Origin: Phascolarctobacterium sp.
GTDB taxonomy: Bacteria; Bacillota; Negativicutes; Acidaminococcales; Acidaminococcaceae
DNA length: 8,487 nucleotides
Direction of reading: 5' to 3'
NCBI GenBank assembly: GCA_022718015.1
Contig: JAIHZV010000040.1
Location: forward strand, 1-8,487
Shown: one piece after another, positions 5,670 to 8,487 of the stretch
Numbering within the stretch: position 1 is the first letter of the stretch
How the letters are laid out: each line of letters opens with the position of its first letter
The notes under the pieces: generated by a model
Databases searched by the model: none
Told to the model about the DNA's origin: nothing
What the model saw: only the letters and a program-made list of their open reading frames with translations
Translations under genes and position numbers: made by a program

Positions 5670-7376
5670 TCACTGCTTGCTATACAAAGCAAAATAGTGT
5701 CCCCTGCGCGCCAGCAGCTCTTCATGCGTGCCGCACTCCACCACCGCGCCCTCATCAAGCACCACAATCTTGTCCGCATGGCGGATAGTGGACAGGCGAT
5801 GAGCAATAATCAGCGTCGTGCGCCCCACCGCCAGCTCATCCAGCTCTCGTTGTATCTGCTGCTCGGTAATATTATCCAGGGCGCTCGTGGCCTCATCCAG
5901 CACCACCACCGGCGGATTTTTGAGAAAGACGCGTGCAATCGCCAGGCGCTGCTTCTGCCCGCCGCTCAGCTTCACGCCGCGCTCGCCCACCTCAGTGTCA
6001 TAGCCGTCAGGCAGCTTTTGAATAAACTCATCCGCCGCCGCAGCCTTCGCTGCCGCCTGCACCTCGTCCGCTGTCGCGTCCGGCTTGGCGTAGGCGATGT
6101 TATAGCGCACGCTGTCGCCAAAAAGAAAAACGTCCTGCTGCACCAGGCCAATCTGCCTGCGCAATGATTCCTGCGTAAGCTCGCGGATATCGTAGCCGTC
6201 CAGCAAGATTCTGCCGCTCTGCGGCTCGTAAAACCGCAGCAGCAGGCTGGCAATAGTCGTTTTGCCTGCGCCCGTCGCGCCCACAAAGGCCACTGTTTCG
6301 CCAGCCGCCACGTTCAGCGACAGGCCGCGGATAACAGGCCTGCCGTCTGCATAGGCAAAGCTTACATTGTCAAACGTAATATTTCCCTTGCACGACGGAC
6401 AGGTTTGAGCATCAGGCGCATCGGTAATCTCCGGCTTTTCCTGCAGTAATTCATAGAAGCGCTTGAAGCCAGCCATGCCGCGCTGATATATCTGGATGAA
6501 GCCTAAAAGCTGCATCAGCGGCTTCATAAACAGGCCGACATAGAGGAAGAAGGCCACTAGCTCGCCAAAGCTCATCAGTCCCTTGTTAATCAGCAAGCCG
6601 CCCACGACGAGTATCGCCACATTGATAAAGTTGCTGAAGAATATCATGCTGCCAACGAAGTAGGATGTTATTTTAAAGGATTTTTTGCTCGTTGCCAAAT
6701 ACGCATCGGCCTTTTCCATAAACTGCGCCATATCGCTGCGCTCACCGGCAAAGGCCTTAATCAGGCGCACGCCGTTGATGCTTTCCGCTGCCTTAGCCGA
6801 CACCTCGCCCATCGCAATGCGGTTGGCAAAGAAGGCCTTTTTCATGCGCAGATTGACGAACACAGTATGCACTGCCTTCAGCAAAAGTAAGATGGCAATA
6901 AGACTGCCCAGCATCGGATTCATATACACAAGAATGACCATCGTGCCCACCATCGTCAGGCCACAGATGATAATATCGTTCGGCGCATTGCCTGCGAAAC
7001 CATTAACTTCGCTCAGGTCGCTGGTAAGGCGTGACAGTAGCTGACCGCTTTTGTTTTTATCGTAAAAGCCGAAGGACAGCTTTTGCAGATGGCGGAACAA
7101 ATCACGCCGCATGTCGCGCTCCATGGCGTAGCTCATCGCTTGCGCCCAGTAGATGATGCCGAAATGCATGCCAAAGTTCACCAGATACATGGCAAGCAGT
7201 GCTGCCGACCACTTCAGCAGCAGCGGCAGATTTTTGAGCGGCAGCTGCTGCTCCAGCATCAGCTTCACTACATATGGAAAAAACAGCTCGAGCAGCGCAC
7301 GCAGCAGTGAGCCTATGACGATGAAGAGCAGAATGCCCTTATAGGGTTTATAATAGCTGAGAAAAGTTTTGAACAT
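5670..7376 (-). CDS. ABC exporter half-transporter, fused permease and ATPase (MsbA/LmrA type)
   Basis: A 568-residue protein with an N-terminal six-helix exporter domain (about 15-290) and a C-terminal ATPase (about 333-568). ATPase motifs are complete: Walker A GATGAGKT (366-373), Q-loop QQD (413-415), signature LSGGQ (470-474), Walker B VVVLDE with catalytic Glu495, D-loop SALD (499-501 region), and switch His526. One gene with fully canonical sites suggests a homodimer. The family exports lipids, drugs or peptides from the cytoplasm or inner leaflet; the substrate is not evident. The linker before the ATPase carries a CPSC motif (Cys326, Cys329), uncommon for this family as far as I know. 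ATG 7376 has AAGGA 9 nt upstream. The gene stands alone with its own promoter (7464-7492), and its 3' end shares the bidirectional terminator with the YczE-type gene. Confidence 0.95.
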   Translation of the reverse strand: MFKTFLSYYKPYKGILLFIVIGSLLRALLELFFPYVVKLMLEQQLPLKNLPLLLKWSAALLAMYLVNFGMHFGIIYWAQAMSYAMERDMRRDLFRHLQKLSFGFYDKNKSGQLLSRLTSDLSEVNGFAGNAPNDIIICGLTMVGTMVILVYMNPMLGSLIAILLLLKAVHTVFVNLRMKKAFFANRIAMGEVSAKAAESINGVRLIKAFAGERSDMAQFMEKADAYLATSKKSFKITSYFVGSMIFFSNFINVAILVVGGLLINKGLMSFGELVAFFLYVGLFMKPLMQLLGFIQIYQRGMAGFKRFYELLQEKPEITDAPDAQTCPSCKGNITFDNVSFAYADGRPVIRGLSLNVAAGETVAFVGATGAGKTTIASLLLRFYEPQSGRILLDGYDIRELTQESLRRQIGLVQQDVFLFGDSVRYNIAYAKPDATADEVQAAAKAAAADEFIQKLPDGYDTEVGERGVKLSGGQKQRLAIARVFLKNPPVVVLDEATSALDNITEQQIQRELDELAVGRTTLIIAHRLSTIRHADKIVVLDEGAVVECGTHEELLARRGHYFALYSKQ

Positions 7377-7429
7377 GTTTTTCTATCCTTAAATTAAAGA
7401 ATGCTAGCAGAAGCTGCCGCGGATTTTCC

Positions 7430-7450
7430 CTAAGAAGCTTTTCTTCTTAG
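7430..7450. repeat. Perfect hairpin/palindrome in the ABC exporter leader
   Basis: CTAAGAAG (7430-7437) and CTTCTTAG (7443-7450) are perfect 8-bp inverted copies around a 5-nt centre. It lies downstream of the exporter promoter, about 55 nt before the ATG. There is no U-run after it on the minus strand, so it is not an intrinsic terminator. It could be an operator or an mRNA 5' stem-loop. Confidence 0.5.
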
Positions 7451-7463
7451 ATTATTAGCTCAT

Positions 7464-7492
7464 TGTATACTATATAGCAAGTATAATGTCAA
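7464..7492 (-). promoter_or_regulatory. Promoter of the ABC exporter gene
   Basis: On the minus strand a perfect TTGACA (7492-7487) is followed after 17 nt by TATACA (7469-7464). Transcription would start near 7457, giving a leader of about 80 nt that contains the 7430-7450 hairpin. Confidence 0.65.
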
Positions 7493-7493
7493 C

Positions 7494-7505
7494 AAGAATA
7501 TTCTT
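7494..7505. promoter_or_regulatory. 12-bp palindrome next to the exporter -35 box (candidate operator)
   Basis: AAGAATATTCTT is a perfect palindrome one base upstream of the -35 box. It shares AAGAA/TTCTT half sites with the hairpin at 7430-7450, though with a different spacer. The position suits an activator or repressor site. No regulator gene is nearby. Confidence 0.4.
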
Positions 7506-7549
7506 AAGTAAGATATAAGACGCGCACTTTAGCGCAAGCTCCTTACGAC

Positions 7550-7588
7550 AAAAACTGCCTTTCCAAAAAATTGGAAGGCAGTTTTTTT
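7550..7588 (-). terminator. Terminator of the DUF3793-flavodoxin operon
   Basis: A stem of 16 bp with one bulged base spans 7550-7566 and 7571-7586 (core CTGCC/GGCAG and CCAA/TTGG) around an AAAA centre. A T-run of five follows on the minus strand, and seven Ts end the plus-strand side (7582-7588), so it could work in both directions. It begins about 45 nt after the flavodoxin stop. Confidence 0.85.
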
Positions 7589-7631
7589 GTGCAGTCGCCA
7601 GCTAGCGCGACAGTCTTTCGCGGCTTAAGCC

Positions 7632-8054
7632 TTATTCAGCAAGCAGCTTGCCAGCCTCAGCCAGCTTTGCCATTGCTTCGTCATCGGGAGCGCCCAGTGC
7701 CAGTACGCCTTCAGCGACAAGCTCTGCGCCTGCATCCTTTACGCGTGCTTCCCAATCCTGCATATAGCTGCCGCCCCAGCCATAGGAGCCGAACAGTGCA
7801 ACCTTCTTGCCGGCGAGCTTGCCTTCAAGCTCGGTGAAGAACGGCTCGAATTCGCATTCCTCCAGCACCTCTGCGCCCATTGCCGGGCATCCCAGTGCCA
7901 GAGCGTCGTAGCCTGCAGCTTCGTCAGCAGTGATTTCGCTGACATTTTTTACAACAGCTTCCGCACCTGCAGCATTAATTGCTTTCGCAATAGCGTCAGC
8001 CATCATTTGTGTGTTACCGGTACCAGTCCAAAAAATTACAGGAATTTGTTTCAT
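7632..8054 (-). CDS. Short-chain flavodoxin
   Basis: A 140-residue FMN-binding electron carrier, the usual size for short-chain flavodoxins. It can replace ferredoxin in low-potential reactions of anaerobes, particularly under iron limitation. Visible FMN contacts are the phosphate loop WTGTGNT (9-15), the loop GCPAMG (55-60) and GSYGWGG (89-95), whose Trp93 is placed like the isoalloxazine-stacking Trp of Megasphaera elsdenii flavodoxin. EPFFTELEGKLAGKKVALFG is also very close to that protein. ATG 8054 gives the family N-terminus and has AAGGAGG 10 nt upstream. A TTG at 8060, 4 nt from the same site, would add two residues and cannot be excluded. It follows the DUF3793 gene by 15 nt, and its Shine-Dalgarno overlaps that gene's stop. 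A strong terminator follows. Confidence 0.95.
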   Translation of the reverse strand: MKQIPVIFWTGTGNTQMMADAIAKAINAAGAEAVVKNVSEITADEAAGYDALALGCPAMGAEVLEECEFEPFFTELEGKLAGKKVALFGSYGWGGSYMQDWEARVKDAGAELVAEGVLALGAPDDEAMAKLAEAGKLLAE

Positions 8055-8064
8055 AATCAAGTTG

Positions 8065-8072
8065 CCTCCTTA
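8065..8072 (-). promoter_or_regulatory. Ribosome binding site of flavodoxin overlapping the DUF3793 stop
   Basis: On the minus strand the DUF3793 stop TAA (8072-8070) runs directly into a near-perfect Shine-Dalgarno, reading TAAGGAGG. This predicts strong, coupled translation of flavodoxin and bears on the start choice, being 10 nt from ATG 8054 and 4 nt from TTG 8060. Confidence 0.8.
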
Positions 8073-8487
8073 TAATGTAGCCACAGCTACCTTGAGCGAC
8101 ATGCCTGTCGCCAGCTTTTGCAATATAATATCACGAAAATGCTCATAGGCAGCAAAGATGCTGCGTGCCTTAGGCACATCGCCATAAACCTTCCAATAGC
8201 CGCTGTACTTGCAGTCCGTTCCCTTGTTGAGCACAAAGCCCAGAATATCCTCGAGCGGATAGCCGAGGAAGACACCGATTTCATGCGGAAAGGTCTTCTG
8301 CGTATTCAGCCGCTGCTCAAGCCTATGCAGGTAAGCTTCTGCAGAAGCTCCGGCTTCATAGCCTGCGGCAATAAGATACGCCTGATAGCCGGGATTACGC
8401 AGTGCCTGCGTCAGCTGCTCCTCATTATAGACCAAAACGAGCACACGCTTAGTACATGCGCACAGACGACGGAAGACTATTCCTCGC
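8070..8487 (-). CDS. DUF3793-family protein (5' end outside window)
   Basis: The frame is open from the right edge to TAA at 8070-8072, giving at least 138 codons. A GTG at 8444 could be taken as a start, but the upstream codons continue in frame to the edge (RGIVFRRLCACTKR), and DUF3793 proteins normally extend well upstream of this point, so the gene is partial. The family hallmarks are clear: LVLVYNEEQL, then FPHEIGVFLGYPLEDILGF, then CKYSGYWKVYGD. The remainder ends in a helix-rich tail (FRDIILQKLATG). No enzymatic motif or membrane segment is visible in the part seen, so it is probably a soluble cytoplasmic protein. Its biochemical role is not established. It sits directly upstream of flavodoxin in a tight operon, which points to a redox or iron-related job, but that is inference from context alone. 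Confidence 0.85.
   Translation of the reverse strand, partial: RGIVFRRLCACTKRVLVLVYNEEQLTQALRNPGYQAYLIAAGYEAGASAEAYLHRLEQRLNTQKTFPHEIGVFLGYPLEDILGFVLNKGTDCKYSGYWKVYGDVPKARSIFAAYEHFRDIILQKLATGMSLKVAVATL

Noticed and set aside
8070..8444. A complete 124-residue protein starting at GTG 8444
   Set aside because: The frame continues upstream without a stop to the window edge, there is no ribosome binding site at 8444, and the DUF3793 family has more sequence N-terminal to this point. It is a 5'-truncated gene.

Overview
The window looks like chromosomal DNA from a Negativicutes-type anaerobe (a Firmicutes lineage with an outer membrane). The main clue is the short flavodoxin at 7632-8054, whose FMN-binding loops closely resemble Megasphaera elsdenii flavodoxin. 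The DUF3793 and YczE/DUF6198-type proteins also fit anaerobic Firmicutes. Base composition is balanced and even, and I see no transposase, phage gene, CRISPR array, tRNA or rRNA. The genus assignment is left open; this placement is an inference from protein resemblance.

Layout, left to right. Positions 1-1241 (minus) hold the 5' part of a sugar-type ABC solute-binding lipoprotein whose C-terminus lies beyond the left edge. Directly upstream on the same strand, with its stop codon touching the lipoprotein's ribosome binding site, is a hybrid sensor histidine kinase (1252-3447). The pair forms an operon resembling LuxP/LuxQ: a periplasmic binding protein next to a membrane kinase with an extracytoplasmic sensor domain and a receiver domain.

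Positions 3448-3873 are non-coding and unusually structured. They contain two promoter-like sequences reading toward the kinase, a 10-bp inverted repeat with nested stems, repeated TTTTTGTCAA boxes, and a terminator-like hairpin with a long U-tract just ahead of the kinase ribosome binding site. I read this as a candidate attenuator or riboswitch-type leader of unrecognised class. It is the most interesting part of the window.

Positions 3874-4650 (minus) encode a ZIP-family metal transporter, diverging from a YczE/DUF6198-type membrane protein (4892-5560, plus). Both have recognisable promoters, with small palindromes over their -10 boxes. The membrane protein converges on an MsbA-type ABC exporter (5670-7376, minus), with a bidirectional terminator between them. 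The exporter has its own promoter, flanked by two AAGAA/TTCTT palindromes. Farther right on the minus strand a DUF3793 gene (5' end outside the window) and the flavodoxin form a tight operon ending in a strong terminator at 7550-7588.

The genes fall into four transcription units: sensing (kinase plus binding protein), metal uptake, export, and flavodoxin electron transfer. Apart from the two operons I see no evidence that neighbouring units work together.
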